DNA of 64,000 nt from an uncultured Bacteroidales bacterium (GTDB taxonomy: Bacteria; Bacteroidota; Bacteroidia; Bacteroidales; WCHB1-69): contig CALECM010000047.1 of the NCBI GenBank assembly GCA_937949745.1, positions 1-64,000 on the forward strand, read 5' to 3'. A model generated the notes under the pieces. It saw only the letters and a program-made list of their open reading frames with translations. It had not been told where the DNA came from and made no database searches. The position numbers and the translations under genes were made by a program. Below, one piece after another: positions 34,432 through 44,602 of the stretch. The first letter of the stretch is position 1, and every line of letters starts with the position of its first letter.

Positions 34432-37400
34432 ATGGCAAATTTTTTAAGTAAAATATTTGGTACTAAAGCAGATCGGGATTTAAAAGAATTACGTCCGATA
34501 TTAACGGAAATACTGGAAGCTTATGAGCCTGTTAAAGCTTTGACCAATGATGAGTTACGACATAAAACGATAGAATTTAAAGAAAAGATACATAATGCCA
34601 TCGCGGAAGAGGAATCCCGCATTGCGGAAATCAAGGCTTACCTGGATGCCAATTATGATTTGGATATTACTGAGAAAGAAAATTATTATAAAGAAGTTGA
34701 GCAACTCGAAAAAAAATCTTACAATATCACCCAGGATGTGTTGCGGGAAATTTTACCGGAAGCTTTTTCCGTGATGAAAGAAACCGCCCGCCGCTTTAAG
34801 GAAAACGAGATTGTGGAGGTCACGGCTACGGAAATGGATAAAAATATCGCGGCTTACCGGGAATGTGTTGAAATAAAAGGAGATAAGGCGCATTATAGCA
34901 ATACCTGGTCTGCAGGCGGGAATATGATCACCTGGGATATGGTGCATTACGATGTGCAGCTGATCGGGGGTTCGGTTCTTCATCAGGGGAAAATAGCGGA
35001 GATGGCCACAGGAGAAGGTAAAACCCTCGTGGCTACGTTACCCGTCTACCTTAACGCGCTTCCGGGAAAAGGCGTACACGTAGTTACCGTTAACGATTAC
35101 CTGGCCAAACGTGACTCGGAGTGGATGGGGCTGTTATACGAATTTCACGGACTGACGGTGGATTGCATTGATAAACACGAGCCTAATTCGGAAGAAAGGC
35201 GGAAAGCCTACATGGCTGATATCACTTACGGTACCAATAATGAATTCGGGTTCGATTATCTGCGTGATAATATGGCGCGGAATATTTATGAATTGGTACA
35301 GCGTCCCCATAATTACGCTATCGTGGATGAGGTCGACTCCGTATTGATCGATGACGCGAGAACCCCGTTGATCATTTCAGGTCCAACTCCAAGAGGTGAC
35401 CAGCAGGAATTTAATTTATACAAGCCTATTGTAGAGAAATTATATAATGCCCAGAAAAACCTGGTATCGGAGATGTTGACAAAAGCCAGAAAAATGCTGG
35501 CAGAAAATCCGGATCCCAAACCCCAGGACGAATCGGCGCAACTTTTACTCAGGGCTCATCGTGCTCTTCCCAAAAATAAAGCGCTTATCAAATTTTTAAG
35601 CGAGCCCGGTATGCGACAGGTATTGTTGAAGACCGAAGGATTTTATATGCAGGACCAGAACCGTAATATGCCCGTTATCGATGACGAACTTTATTTCGTG
35701 ATCGAAGAAAAACAAAATACGGTAGACATTATGGAAAAAGGGATAGAACTGGTTTCCAACAATGCAGAGGAGGCAAAAATGTTCATTATTCCGGATGTAG
35801 GGTCGGAGATCGCCGAACTCGAAAAACTGGACATGGATCCCAAAGACAAACTGGAAAAGAAAAACGAAATCTATCGTAATTTCTCTATCGCATCGGAACG
35901 TATCCATACCATCCAGCAACTGTTAAAGGCTTATACCATGTTTGAGAAAGATGTGGAATATGTAATCATCGACAACAAAGTAAAGATTGTAGATGAACAA
36001 ACGGGACGTATTATGGAAGGACGTCGTTATTCCGACGGTTTACACCAGGCTATCGAAGCAAAGGAGAACGTGAAAGTTGAAGCCGCTACCCAAACCTACG
36101 CGACAATTACATTGCAGAATTATTTCCGTATGTATAACAAACTTGCCGGGATGACCGGTACGGCGGAAACGGAAGCGGGTGAATTCTGGGATATTTATAA
36201 ACTGGATGTAGTGGTAATTCCTACCAATCAGCCGATCACCAGGATCGATGCGGAAGATTTGGTATATAAGACCAAGCGAGAGAAATATGCGGCGGTAGTA
36301 AACGAAATATTAAAACTTCATGAAGAGGGAAGGCCGGTACTGGTCGGAACGACTTCCGTGGAAACTTCGGAATTGATATCGAAGATCCTTACGACAAGGA
36401 AGATCAGACATAATGTCCTGAATGCGAAACTCCATAAGAAAGAAGCGGATATCGTGGCGGAAGCCGGACAATCGGGAACCGTGACCATTTCTACCAATAT
36501 GGCCGGTCGTGGTACCGACATTAAGCTGGGTCCCGGCGTGAAAGAAAAAGGCGGTTTGGCTATCATTGGTACCGAAAGGCATGATTCACGTCGTGTCGAC
36601 AGGCAGTTGAGAGGTCGCGCGGGACGTCAGGGTGACCCGGGAAGTTCCCAGTTCTTCGTCTCTCTGGAAGATGATTTGATGCGGCTTTTCGGCTCCGACA
36701 GGATTGCCAGGGTGATGGATTCCATCGGTCTGAAAGACGGGGAAGTAATCCAACACAGGATGATCTCCAATTCTATCGAACGGGCACAGAAAAAAGTGGA
36801 AGAGAATAATTTCGGGATCCGTAAACGACTGCTGGAATATGACGATGTGAATAATAAGCAAAGGGAAACGATTTACCGGAAACGGCGTAACGCACTCTTC
36901 GGGGATAAGCTGGCTATCGATATTTCCCAGATGTTTTATGACGTATCCCTGATGGTGGTCGATAATAACTGGGAAGATAAAAACTACGAAGGTTTCTTAA
37001 CCGATTCCATTACCACACTGGGTATCGAGTCTCCTTTCGATGAACATGAATTTTTACAAACACGTCCTTCGGAACTTGTTGAAAAACTCTATCCGATCGT
37101 TTACGAAAGTTATAAAGTCAAGATACAACAATTAAGCGAAAAGGCTTACCCGATCGTAGAACAGGTGTACAAGAATGAGGGGCACCGCTATCAAAATATC
37201 GCGATCCCGATCACCGACGGCGTTAAAACTTTAACGGTAGTCACTCCTCTGGAAAAAAGTGTGGAAACTCAGGGCCGGGAAATCGGATTGTCTATTGAAA
37301 AGGGGATTACACTTGCCGTAATCGATAATGCCTGGAAAGAGCATTTACGAGAAATGGATGATTTGAAACAGTCGGTACAGAATGCTTCCTATGAGCAAAA

Positions 37401-37722
37401 AGATCCGTTGTTGATCTATAAGCTGGAATCTTTTGACCTTTTCGATAAATTGCTGGCGCGTATTAACGGGGAAATCGTGTCATTTCTTAATAAGGGATCA
37501 TTGCCTATCGCCGACAGTTCGCAGGTACGTGAAGCCCGTTTACCGGAATCGGATGCCAGGAAATTAAGCGCCGGAAGAGAAGAAGTGGGCGGCAGAAGAG
37601 TGGGAGGACAAGGGAATGCAAATACCCCGGTACGGGTAGAGAAGAAAGTGGGAAGGAACGATCCCTGTCCCTGCGGAAGCGGTAAAAAATACAAAGTGTG
37701 TCATGGACGTGACGAAGCCTGA
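34432..37722 (+). CDS. secA: preprotein translocase ATPase SecA
   Basis: The motor of the Sec export pathway at the inner membrane. The 1096-residue length is normal for Bacteroidota, which carry insertions relative to the roughly 900-residue E. coli protein. Walker A is MATGEGKTL (191-199), followed by the TYGTNNEFGFDYLRDN segment, the Walker B AIVDEVDS near residue 298, the AGRGTDIKLGPGV and RQLRGRAGRQGDPGSSQFF motifs of nucleotide-binding domain 2, and a C-terminal zinc motif CPCGSGKKYKVCHG. All parts are intact. Its last 20 bases overlap the next gene. Confidence 0.97.
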   Translation: MANFLSKIFGTKADRDLKELRPILTEILEAYEPVKALTNDELRHKTIEFKEKIHNAIAEEESRIAEIKAYLDANYDLDITEKENYYKEVEQLEKKSYNITQDVLREILPEAFSVMKETARRFKENEIVEVTATEMDKNIAAYRECVEIKGDKAHYSNTWSAGGNMITWDMVHYDVQLIGGSVLHQGKIAEMATGEGKTLVATLPVYLNALPGKGVHVVTVNDYLAKRDSEWMGLLYEFHGLTVDCIDKHEPNSEERRKAYMADITYGTNNEFGFDYLRDNMARNIYELVQRPHNYAIVDEVDSVLIDDARTPLIISGPTPRGDQQEFNLYKPIVEKLYNAQKNLVSEMLTKARKMLAENPDPKPQDESAQLLLRAHRALPKNKALIKFLSEPGMRQVLLKTEGFYMQDQNRNMPVIDDELYFVIEEKQNTVDIMEKGIELVSNNAEEAKMFIIPDVGSEIAELEKLDMDPKDKLEKKNEIYRNFSIASERIHTIQQLLKAYTMFEKDVEYVIIDNKVKIVDEQTGRIMEGRRYSDGLHQAIEAKENVKVEAATQTYATITLQNYFRMYNKLAGMTGTAETEAGEFWDIYKLDVVVIPTNQPITRIDAEDLVYKTKREKYAAVVNEILKLHEEGRPVLVGTTSVETSELISKILTTRKIRHNVLNAKLHKKEADIVAEAGQSGTVTISTNMAGRGTDIKLGPGVKEKGGLAIIGTERHDSRRVDRQLRGRAGRQGDPGSSQFFVSLEDDLMRLFGSDRIARVMDSIGLKDGEVIQHRMISNSIERAQKKVEENNFGIRKRLLEYDDVNNKQRETIYRKRRNALFGDKLAIDISQMFYDVSLMVVDNNWEDKNYEGFLTDSITTLGIESPFDEHEFLQTRPSELVEKLYPIVYESYKVKIQQLSEKAYPIVEQVYKNEGHRYQNIAIPITDGVKTLTVVTPLEKSVETQGREIGLSIEKGITLAVIDNAWKEHLREMDDLKQSVQNASYEQKDPLLIYKLESFDLFDKLLARINGEIVSFLNKGSLPIADSSQVREARLPESDARKLSAGREEVGGRRVGGQGNANTPVRVEKKVGRNDPCPCGSGKKYKVCHGRDEA

Positions 37723-38890
37723 GACACCGGACCGGCAAATTGAATCCGCTTCTTTGAAAAATAAAAAACCTAAACGGGTTATTCTTTCCGTTACCAATGA
37801 CCTTTATTCCGACCAACGGGTGGAAAAAGTCTGCAATTCTTTATCCGGTATGGGTTTCGAAGTTTTGCTGATAGGTCGGCGTTATCAGGATTCGCCCGAA
37901 TTAAGCCGTAAAGTATATAAAACCAAAAGGCTGAGACTTCTTTTCCGGAAAGGTCCTCTTTTTTACGCTGAATTTAATATCAGACTTTTCCTGACGTTGC
38001 TTTTTACCAGGTGCGATATTTTCGTCGCTAATGATCTCGATACTTTACTCCCGAATTTTTTAGTCAGCAAATGGAAAAAAAAAGAACTGGTTTACGACAG
38101 TCATGAATATTTCTGCGGAGTATTGGAAGTGTTGGAAAATCCTTTGTCAAAGAAAGTATGGAGCAGGATCGAGAAGCGGTGTTTCCCTCATCTGAAAAAT
38201 GTGATCACGGTAAGCCAGTCCATCGCGGAGCAATATAAGCAGGAATATGGAATTCCTGTTAAAGTAGTAAGGAATATACCCTCGGGAATCAGGCCGCCGG
38301 TAACGGAAACCCGCCTTTCATTAGGATTGCCTGAGGATAAAATGATCGTCATTTTACAGGGAACCGGATTACATCGGGGTCGTGGCGCCGAGGAAGTTGC
38401 GGAAGCTGTTATGCATGTTCCGGGATTAGTATTGTTAATTGTAGGCTCCGGTGATGCCATTCCGGCTATTAAGCAAAAGGCCGGGAGGAAAGGATTACAG
38501 GATAAAATTATCCTGGTTGACAGAGTGTCTCCTGAAAAATTGTTTAACTATACTTACCTTGCCGATATCGGTATTTCCCTTGACCGGAATGTGTGTCCAA
38601 ATCATTATTTCAGTCTGCCTAATAAAGTATTCGAATACATCAGGGCCGAAACTCCCCTTATTGTTTCCAATTTGCCCGAAAGGGCCCGTATTGTGAACCA
38701 ATACGGTGTAGGAATCGTTCTGGAAGATATGAAAACGGAAGCAATTGTTGAGGCGCTTCAAACTATGGTAAATGATAAAGAGAAATACCGGGAATTTAAA
38801 AATAACTGTATGATCGCTTCGAAAGAATTAACCTGGGAAAATGAAGAGAAAATATTGGAGGATATCTATCTGAAATTTAACAAAAATTAA
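37703..38890 (+). CDS. glycosyltransferase family 4
   Basis: A 395-residue GT-B glycosyltransferase. It has an N-terminal ILSVTNDLYSDQRVEKVCNSL nucleotide-sugar domain start, the central VYDSHEYFCGV segment, and the C-terminal donor-binding half (IVLQGTGLHRGRGAEEVAEAV...LLIVGSGD...SLPNKVFEYIRAETPLIVSNLPE). This C-terminal motif belongs to GT4-type enzymes of capsule, exopolysaccharide or glycan synthesis. Its start overlaps the end of secA by 20 bases; no nearer in-frame ATG gives the family N-terminus. Acceptor and sugar are unknown. Confidence 0.78.
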   Translation: MDVTKPETPDRQIESASLKNKKPKRVILSVTNDLYSDQRVEKVCNSLSGMGFEVLLIGRRYQDSPELSRKVYKTKRLRLLFRKGPLFYAEFNIRLFLTLLFTRCDIFVANDLDTLLPNFLVSKWKKKELVYDSHEYFCGVLEVLENPLSKKVWSRIEKRCFPHLKNVITVSQSIAEQYKQEYGIPVKVVRNIPSGIRPPVTETRLSLGLPEDKMIVILQGTGLHRGRGAEEVAEAVMHVPGLVLLIVGSGDAIPAIKQKAGRKGLQDKIILVDRVSPEKLFNYTYLADIGISLDRNVCPNHYFSLPNKVFEYIRAETPLIVSNLPERARIVNQYGVGIVLEDMKTEAIVEALQTMVNDKEKYREFKNNCMIASKELTWENEEKILEDIYLKFNKN

Positions 38891-38942
38891 GGCAAGGTAC
38901 TTCAATTTGATTTAATTATAAAATCCATATCCATAATAGGTA

Positions 38943-39749
38943 ATGACTGGTAAAAACCCCCATGATATCAAGATTATATTTTTTGATGTAGACGGAACCC
39001 TGGTTCCCATTCATCATGAATCCGCTCCGGCTTCTGCCGTAAAAGCATTGAGAAAACTAAAAGAAAAGGGTATTAAACTCATCATATCTTCGGGACGTCA
39101 TTTAATGGATATCGAAGTATTGGGTTTACCGGTATTCGATGGTTATATCACTACCAACGGGGCCAGTTGCATGGTAGATGGCAAAGTCATTTTTAAACAA
39201 TATATTCCACAAGCCGATATAGAAAGATTAGTTACTTATCTTCAGGGGTCCGGCCGTTTTCCCTGTATTATTGAAACGGATGATAATGCTTATTTGAATT
39301 ATACGGACCGGTATACCGATCAATTGCAACGGGATCTCAAAACAAGGAAGCCGGTTTTGTGTGACTTGGATCTATGGTCGGAAAAGACACGGAGCGGAGT
39401 CATACAAATGCTGGGTTTTTTTGATGTGGATAAGGAAGGAAAAATTATGCGGGATATATTACCCGGATGTGTTACCAAAAGGTGGTGCAGTTATTTTACG
39501 GATATCATTCAAAAAGATTGTGATAAAGCCAAAGGGATTGAGAAAATACTGGATCATTATCATTTTCTTCCGGAAGAAGCGATGGCTTTCGGAGATGGCG
39601 GAAATGACCTCACCATGCTACAATATGTAGGTGTAGGTATTGCCATGGGAAATGCCGCGGATAAAGTAAAAGCCGTTGCCGATTTTGTAACATCTTCCGT
39701 GGAAGAGGACGGGATATATAAAGGCTTAGAAGACTACGGGTTAATATAA
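38943..39749 (+). CDS. HAD superfamily Cof-type phosphatase
   Basis: A 268-residue HAD IIB hydrolase that dephosphorylates small metabolites such as sugar or cofactor phosphates. HAD motif I is FFDVDGTLVP (residues 12-21), motif II is IISSGR, motif III the lysine before GIEKIL, and motif IV is AFGDGGNDLTMLQYVGVGIAMGNA. The cap region between motifs II and III is of the Cof type. It follows the GT4 gene after 52 bases, and converges with the U32 peptidase gene seven bases away. Confidence 0.87.
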   Translation: MTGKNPHDIKIIFFDVDGTLVPIHHESAPASAVKALRKLKEKGIKLIISSGRHLMDIEVLGLPVFDGYITTNGASCMVDGKVIFKQYIPQADIERLVTYLQGSGRFPCIIETDDNAYLNYTDRYTDQLQRDLKTRKPVLCDLDLWSEKTRSGVIQMLGFFDVDKEGKIMRDILPGCVTKRWCSYFTDIIQKDCDKAKGIEKILDHYHFLPEEAMAFGDGGNDLTMLQYVGVGIAMGNAADKVKAVADFVTSSVEEDGIYKGLEDYGLI

Positions 39750-39756
39750 GCTTTCC

Positions 39757-41583
39757 TTAATTGAGGATTCTCATTTCACATTTTTCACAATCAAACTCCA
39801 GCCGGTAAACCTGGTATTTATTTTTCAGGAACAGCGGTTCCGGGAATGTACGGGCATCTTTTCCCTCTTTTTTTATACATCCGCCAAGTGCGTATTTGAT
39901 ACAGTAACGGCAAAACATGACCGGTACATCTTTCAATGGTTTGATTTCGAAAGCCGGATCAACGGTTTTTACTCCTGTTTGTTTATAAAAATCAGCCGCT
40001 TTGCGGTTCATAACATTGGCTAAATAAGTAAGATGGGTTTTCGGAGGAAAAAGTTCCGCCGCATTACGGAATATTTTTAATCTGTTTTTATTCCATATAA
40101 TTGTTCTTTCTTCAGATAATTTGTCCACCATTTCCCTCCGCCGGTTTGCCAATTGCGACACAGGGAAAAACCATGGTCGCGACAGAAGTACATCTATTTT
40201 TCCGGCTTCAAAAATCGTATTTCCCAATTTGGAGAATTGCTCTTTGATATGACGAACTGACTGTTCCGGATCTTTTGCGGTTATTTTCTCCGTATTGACC
40301 CGCGTGAATACCTTGCAATGGTCTTCATCTTCGAAGTATATTTCAACTCCTTCATCGGTTTCCTTAAAAGTGATATCAACCCTTATTTTCCGACGGGCGC
40401 TGTTTTTGAGTAATTGTTTTTCAAAAGCCTGGTTCCAGTTCCGGTACAATTCCGTTCCGGGAGTGATATTGGGCATGATAGCGGGGATTATACGATCGCC
40501 GTCAATGCTGTTGATCCTGAATCCCTGTAATTCTTCCCCGGAATCCAGGAAACATAATCCGTCTCCGTTTGCAAATGTTACCGGCGAATCGACAGTAATG
40601 AAATTTTTTCCGATATTTCTTATTTTGCCCACATATTCCCCGATTGATTTGGGGGTATTCCATTGTGTAATATCTTCTTTAATCTGATCCGGAAAGTAAG
40701 GAGTCATACCCCTGTTGAATGATTTTTCCGGTGCAGGAATAAAATCAAGAATAACTTTACCGGATGAGGATCTTTGAAATTCATTTTTGCCTTCCAGGAT
40801 GCGGTCCAGTTGAAGGCGGTAGTGGGCGGTAATATTCTTTACATAAGATAGTTCTTTCAAACGACCTTCAATCTTAAAGGATGTGATACCCGCGTTTAGC
40901 ATTTCTTCAAGATAACCGGTCCGGTTCATGTCTTTCAGCGATAGCAGATATTTATCCCTTATCCATTCTTTGCCGTTCTTATCCACGAGAGTGTAAGGCA
41001 TCCGGCATAACTGCGCACAATTACCCCGGTTGGCGCTTCTTTTGCAACTGCTCTGGCTCATATAGCATTGTCCGCTATAACTTACGCATAAGGCGCCGTG
41101 AACGAAAGCTTCCAGTTCGATATCCGTTTGTTCCGATATATCCCGGATATCCGCGATAGAAAGTTCCCTGGCTAATATGACCCGTTGCAAACCAGCCTCT
41201 TTAAAGAATTTTATTTTCTCAGCAGTGCGGTTGTCGGTCTGGGTACTGGCATGCAGGGAGATGGGAGGAAGATCCAGTTTTAATAAGCCCATATCCTGGA
41301 TAATGAGCGCGTCGATACCCGTTTCATAAAGTCTCCTGATGAGAATTTCGGCTTCTTCGAGTTCCCGGTCCGTTAAAATCGTATTTAAGGCAACGTATAC
41401 CCGGGCAAAATAGTGGTGCGCATAGGAGCATAATTTTTCGATATCCGTAAGGGTATTTCCGGCTGCCGAACGCGCGCCGAATTTACTGGCGCCTATATAT
41501 ACGGCATCCGCCCCGTGGTTTATCGCTTCGATTCCGCAGTCAATATTTCCGGCAGGAGATAATAGTTCAATCTTTTTTGTCAT
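39757..41583 (-). CDS. U32 family peptidase (collagenase-like; RlhA/TrhP-type)
   Basis: A 608-residue U32-family protein. The N-terminal ELLSPAGNIDCGIEAINHGADAVYIGASKFGAR is the family hallmark, followed by HGALCVSYSGQCYMSQSSCKRSANRGNCAQLCRMPY, the cysteine region now linked to an iron-sulfur cluster. A conserved C-terminal domain follows (ending CEKCEMRIL). Members include rRNA/tRNA hydroxylases RlhA and TrhP, so a role in RNA hydroxylation is more likely than collagen cleavage; the choice between them cannot be made here. Its start overlaps the long open frame upstream of purK but not the corrected purK start. Confidence 0.85.
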   Translation of the reverse strand: MTKKIELLSPAGNIDCGIEAINHGADAVYIGASKFGARSAAGNTLTDIEKLCSYAHHYFARVYVALNTILTDRELEEAEILIRRLYETGIDALIIQDMGLLKLDLPPISLHASTQTDNRTAEKIKFFKEAGLQRVILARELSIADIRDISEQTDIELEAFVHGALCVSYSGQCYMSQSSCKRSANRGNCAQLCRMPYTLVDKNGKEWIRDKYLLSLKDMNRTGYLEEMLNAGITSFKIEGRLKELSYVKNITAHYRLQLDRILEGKNEFQRSSSGKVILDFIPAPEKSFNRGMTPYFPDQIKEDITQWNTPKSIGEYVGKIRNIGKNFITVDSPVTFANGDGLCFLDSGEELQGFRINSIDGDRIIPAIMPNITPGTELYRNWNQAFEKQLLKNSARRKIRVDITFKETDEGVEIYFEDEDHCKVFTRVNTEKITAKDPEQSVRHIKEQFSKLGNTIFEAGKIDVLLSRPWFFPVSQLANRRREMVDKLSEERTIIWNKNRLKIFRNAAELFPPKTHLTYLANVMNRKAADFYKQTGVKTVDPAFEIKPLKDVPVMFCRYCIKYALGGCIKKEGKDARTFPEPLFLKNKYQVYRLEFDCEKCEMRILN

Positions 41584-41627
41584 GGAGCAGGATCACCTTT
41601 ATCATACAAAAATATGGTTTTTTTCAC

Positions 41628-41635
41628 TATTTTTG
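41628..41635 (+). promoter_or_regulatory. purK promoter -7 element (TATTTTTG)
   Basis: TATTTTTG ends 19 bases before the chosen purK start at 41655 and downstream of the start of the longer open frame at 41577, which it therefore argues against. Confidence 0.5.
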
Positions 41636-41654
41636 TAACTTAATTGACTTATGT

Positions 41655-42764
41655 ATGCAAAATAATATTACAACGATCGGCATTATCGGAGGCGGACAAC
41701 TGGGTATGATGATGACGGAAGCGGCTCACCTGCTCGGGTACAGGGTCGTGGTGCTTGATCCTACTCCCGGATGTCCCTGCGGACTGATTGCGGAGGAACA
41801 GATCGTGGCAGCTTATGATGACGAAGAGAAAATAGAAGAATTATGCCGCAAATCGGATGTTGTGACTTATGAATTTGAAAATGTACCTTATACATCGGTA
41901 AAAAAGTGGAAATCATTCTATAATATACCACAAGGGGAGTTGCCCCTTTATTATTCGCAAAACCGGTTACGTGAAAAAAATGCCGCCGTACAGGCTGGAG
42001 CCATAACCGGTAAATATGTGGCCATTAATTCCTGTCATGATCTTGTCGGGGGATTGGATCAACTCGGTTATCCTTCCGTATTAAAAACCGCCAGTGGAGG
42101 TTATGACGGAAAAGGCCAGGTCGTATTACGTTCCCCTGAGCAACTTGATCAGGCCATGGAACTGGCAGGTAACACTGAGTGTATTCTCGAAAAATTCATT
42201 CCTTTTGATTGTGAGATCAGCGTAATCGTAACCCGAAGTCCGGACGGTACCATGACCACATTGCCTGTTACCCGTAATATTCACCGGGAAAATATTCTTT
42301 TCATGAGTATTGCCCCGGCCGGCGTTTCCGAACCGGTGTTGAAGAAAGCGGGGGATATGGCCCGTAATATGATGATCAATCTGGGTTTTGTAGGTACTCT
42401 TGCCATCGAAATGTTTGTGGTCGGCGAAGAAGTATATTTCAACGAGATGGCTCCCCGTCCTCATAATTCAGGACATTATTCCATTGAAGGATGTATTACC
42501 GGCCAGTTTGAACAACATATCCGGTCGATTACAGGGATGCCATTGGGTGAAACTACTTTAATACAACCTTCCGTCATGGTTAATTACCTGGGCCAACATA
42601 TGGCGGGTATTGAAGAATTGAAAAAAGCTTCTTTAGAAGAGGTTTACATTCACGATTACCGAAAGAAGGAAGCCAAGCATAACAGAAAAATGGGGCATGT
42701 CACTTTTTTAGGATACACGGAAGAGCAGGTTAAAGAGATTGTAGAATCTTACTGGAACAGATAA
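41655..42764 (+). CDS. purK: N5-carboxyaminoimidazole ribonucleotide synthase
   Basis: Carboxylates aminoimidazole ribonucleotide at N5 using ATP and bicarbonate in purine synthesis. The 369-residue protein begins TTIGIIGGGQLGMMMTEAA and has the ATP-grasp features VLKTASGGYDGKGQ, ECILEKFIPFDCEISVIV and the NEMAPRPHNSGHYSIEGC segment. The start at 41655 (MQNNITT) was chosen because the promoter element lies just upstream; the longer frame from 41577 is not family-like. purE is not in the window. Confidence 0.93.
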   Translation: MQNNITTIGIIGGGQLGMMMTEAAHLLGYRVVVLDPTPGCPCGLIAEEQIVAAYDDEEKIEELCRKSDVVTYEFENVPYTSVKKWKSFYNIPQGELPLYYSQNRLREKNAAVQAGAITGKYVAINSCHDLVGGLDQLGYPSVLKTASGGYDGKGQVVLRSPEQLDQAMELAGNTECILEKFIPFDCEISVIVTRSPDGTMTTLPVTRNIHRENILFMSIAPAGVSEPVLKKAGDMARNMMINLGFVGTLAIEMFVVGEEVYFNEMAPRPHNSGHYSIEGCITGQFEQHIRSITGMPLGETTLIQPSVMVNYLGQHMAGIEELKKASLEEVYIHDYRKKEAKHNRKMGHVTFLGYTEEQVKEIVESYWNR

Positions 42765-42793
42765 TATCGGTAATATAACTTGAATAAAACGCA

Positions 42794-43585
42794 TTAAAAT
42801 CTGCCTCCCGCGCCTCCGCCGCCAAAGCCTCCGCCTCCGCCGAATCCCCCGAAACCGCCGCGTGAACTTCCGCCACCGAAACTTCCGCCGGAACTTCTCC
42901 CTCCGGAAGCCATGGAAGCCAGCCAAAGCGCTTTCCAAAAACTGTCTTCCTTACCGCCGCTATTGCCGGAATTTCCTTTTCCGCCGCGGTGCAAAGCAAG
43001 TATCAGCACGATGAAAAGAATAGAGATACCCAATACGATAAGCGCTACTATCACGCCTCCTCCCTCACTATCGTCATATCTTTCATGGGAAATTTCCCCC
43101 GCTGCGATCGGTAAGATTATATCAAGTGCGTGTTCCGTCCCCTCGTAATATTGCTGCTCTTTGAAATAAGGGATAATCTCCCGTTCAATGATCCTTTTTA
43201 CCGTAGCATCCGGTAAAGCTCCTTCCATATCGTAACCTACGGCGATATAGATCTCACCACCCGTTTCGTTACGGGGTTTTATTAAAATTACGATTCCGTT
43301 TTTATATCCTTTGTCACGTACACCCCATTTCTCTCCGATTTCATAAGCGAATTGAGAAGCAGGATAACCGCCGAGATCATTAACCGTAACGATGGTAATG
43401 ACATTGGAAGTAGTATCATTAAACCGTACTAATCTGTTTTCTAGTCTGTTAACTTGTTCATTTGTAAATATATGAGCAAAATCATTGACCAGCCGGGGCG
43501 GATCGGGTGCAGCCGGTATTTGCGCAAAAACCCTTCCGGAAAGAAGGGTTATAATGAGAAATAAAATGTATACGGATCTTTTCAT
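42794..43585 (-). CDS. TPM domain (YgcG-like) membrane-anchored protein with glycine-rich tail
   Basis: A 263-residue protein with a signal peptide, an extracytoplasmic TPM domain (residues about 28-165, with VNDFAHIFTNEQVNRLE and YGVGYDMEGALPDA-like segments), a transmembrane helix (about 180-200) and a C-terminal low-complexity tail of glycine, serine and phenylalanine (GGRSSGGSFGGG). TPM proteins are linked to photosystem II repair in plastids and to LemA in bacteria. Its start overlaps the end of LemA (TAATG), so the two are co-translated. Confidence 0.85.
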   Translation of the reverse strand: MKRSVYILFLIITLLSGRVFAQIPAAPDPPRLVNDFAHIFTNEQVNRLENRLVRFNDTTSNVITIVTVNDLGGYPASQFAYEIGEKWGVRDKGYKNGIVILIKPRNETGGEIYIAVGYDMEGALPDATVKRIIEREIIPYFKEQQYYEGTEHALDIILPIAAGEISHERYDDSEGGGVIVALIVLGISILFIVLILALHRGGKGNSGNSGGKEDSFWKALWLASMASGGRSSGGSFGGGSSRGGFGGFGGGGGFGGGGAGGRF

Positions 43586-44184
43586 TAATTAAAATCGAAT
43601 TGTACGTCAGGAGCCTGTTCAGCACCAGCTTCTGCCTGGAAATAAGCTTTTTTCTCAAAACCGAACATACCGGCGATCATATTTTTAGGAAATCCGCGGA
43701 TATATGCGTTATAAGTCTGTACCGTTTCATTAAATTTTTGTCTCTCCACATTGATACGGTTTTCCGTACCTTCGAGCTGGGCCTGTAATTCCAGGAAGTT
43801 CTGGTTCGCTTTCAGTTCGGGATATCTTTCCACTACGACCATCAATCTGTTCAAGGCGCTGGTAAGATTGGCCTGTGCGTTCTGGAAAGCGGCAATATTG
43901 GCTTCCGTAAGGTTATTAGGGTCTACCGTTACGGAAGTAGCCTGCGAACGGGCTTCGATAACAGATTCCAAAGTTCCCCTTTCAAAATCAGCAGCTCCCT
44001 GGACTGTCCTCACTAAATTAGGAATCAGGTCCGCCCTTCTTTGGTAAACACTTTCAACCTGTGCCCAGGCAGAGGATACTTTTTCCTCTTCCCTGACCAT
44101 TCTGTTATATATACTGGCCATCCAGATGCCGATCACCAGCACGACGGCGACGATAATTAAAATAACTTTGGTGGTTTTACTCAT
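43585..44184 (-). CDS. lemA: LemA family protein
   Basis: A 199-residue LemA protein: an N-terminal transmembrane helix (VILIIVAVVLVIGIWMA), then a helical bundle with YNRMVREEEKVSSAWAQVESVYQRRADLIPNLVRTVQG, the family signature. Known only as a membrane-associated helical protein in many bacteria. Pairs with the TPM protein in an operon through a TAATG overlap. The LemA-TPM pair is a common bacterial couple, probably acting together in the envelope. Confidence 0.92.
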   Translation of the reverse strand: MSKTTKVILIIVAVVLVIGIWMASIYNRMVREEEKVSSAWAQVESVYQRRADLIPNLVRTVQGAADFERGTLESVIEARSQATSVTVDPNNLTEANIAAFQNAQANLTSALNRLMVVVERYPELKANQNFLELQAQLEGTENRINVERQKFNETVQTYNAYIRGFPKNMIAGMFGFEKKAYFQAEAGAEQAPDVQFDFN

Positions 44185-44217
44185 TGGTGCATTGTTTTAA
44201 GGTTATATAATCGGTTG

Positions 44218-44225
44218 CAAAATTA
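44218..44225 (-). promoter_or_regulatory. lemA-TPM promoter -7 element (TAATTTTG)
   Basis: On the minus strand TAATTTTG lies about 34 bases before the lemA ATG at 44184 and fits TAnnTTTG. Confidence 0.45.
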
Positions 44226-44602
44226 CTCAAATTAAGAAATTGAATTCGTAGTAAAAACAAAACTTATGCACTTTTGTTCTGTGTAACTTTATCTTGCTTC
44301 CGGAATCGTATTTTTTCCTGAATAACGAATATTTTTGCGAGAAATATACCGGAATTCTTCCAAACCGGATTTTTATATTTGCTGGATAATGTAAAAATTT
44401 ATAAACATTTTTTTCGATCCAATTCTTGCGATTTCATATTTTAAGATAATATTTGATCATATATTCATTCATCCACACATCTATCCCGATATCCTTTCCG
44501 TAATCTTAAAATTGCACTGTAAAATATAATTTGATTTTTATGTACGGATGTAAAGGAATCTTGATAAAGAAAAATAACCGGTATGGAATATTACAAAACT
44601 TC
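44226..44602. other. AT-rich intergenic region between lemA and aspartate kinase
   Basis: No gene is visible. Two plus-strand matches to TAnnTTTG (TATTTTTG at 44330-44337 and TATATTTG at 44374-44381) have no coding region ahead of them before the convergent aspartate kinase. A weak CCGG/CCGG hairpin lies between them. The short open frame near 44531 is a shadow of the kinase gene end. Confidence 0.5.

Noticed and set aside
41577..41654. Longer purK start
   Set aside because: The promoter element lies within it, and the encoded residues are not family-like.
42796..42905. GC-rich repetitive stretch
   Set aside because: It is the codon-level glycine-rich tail of the TPM protein and not a separate repeat element.
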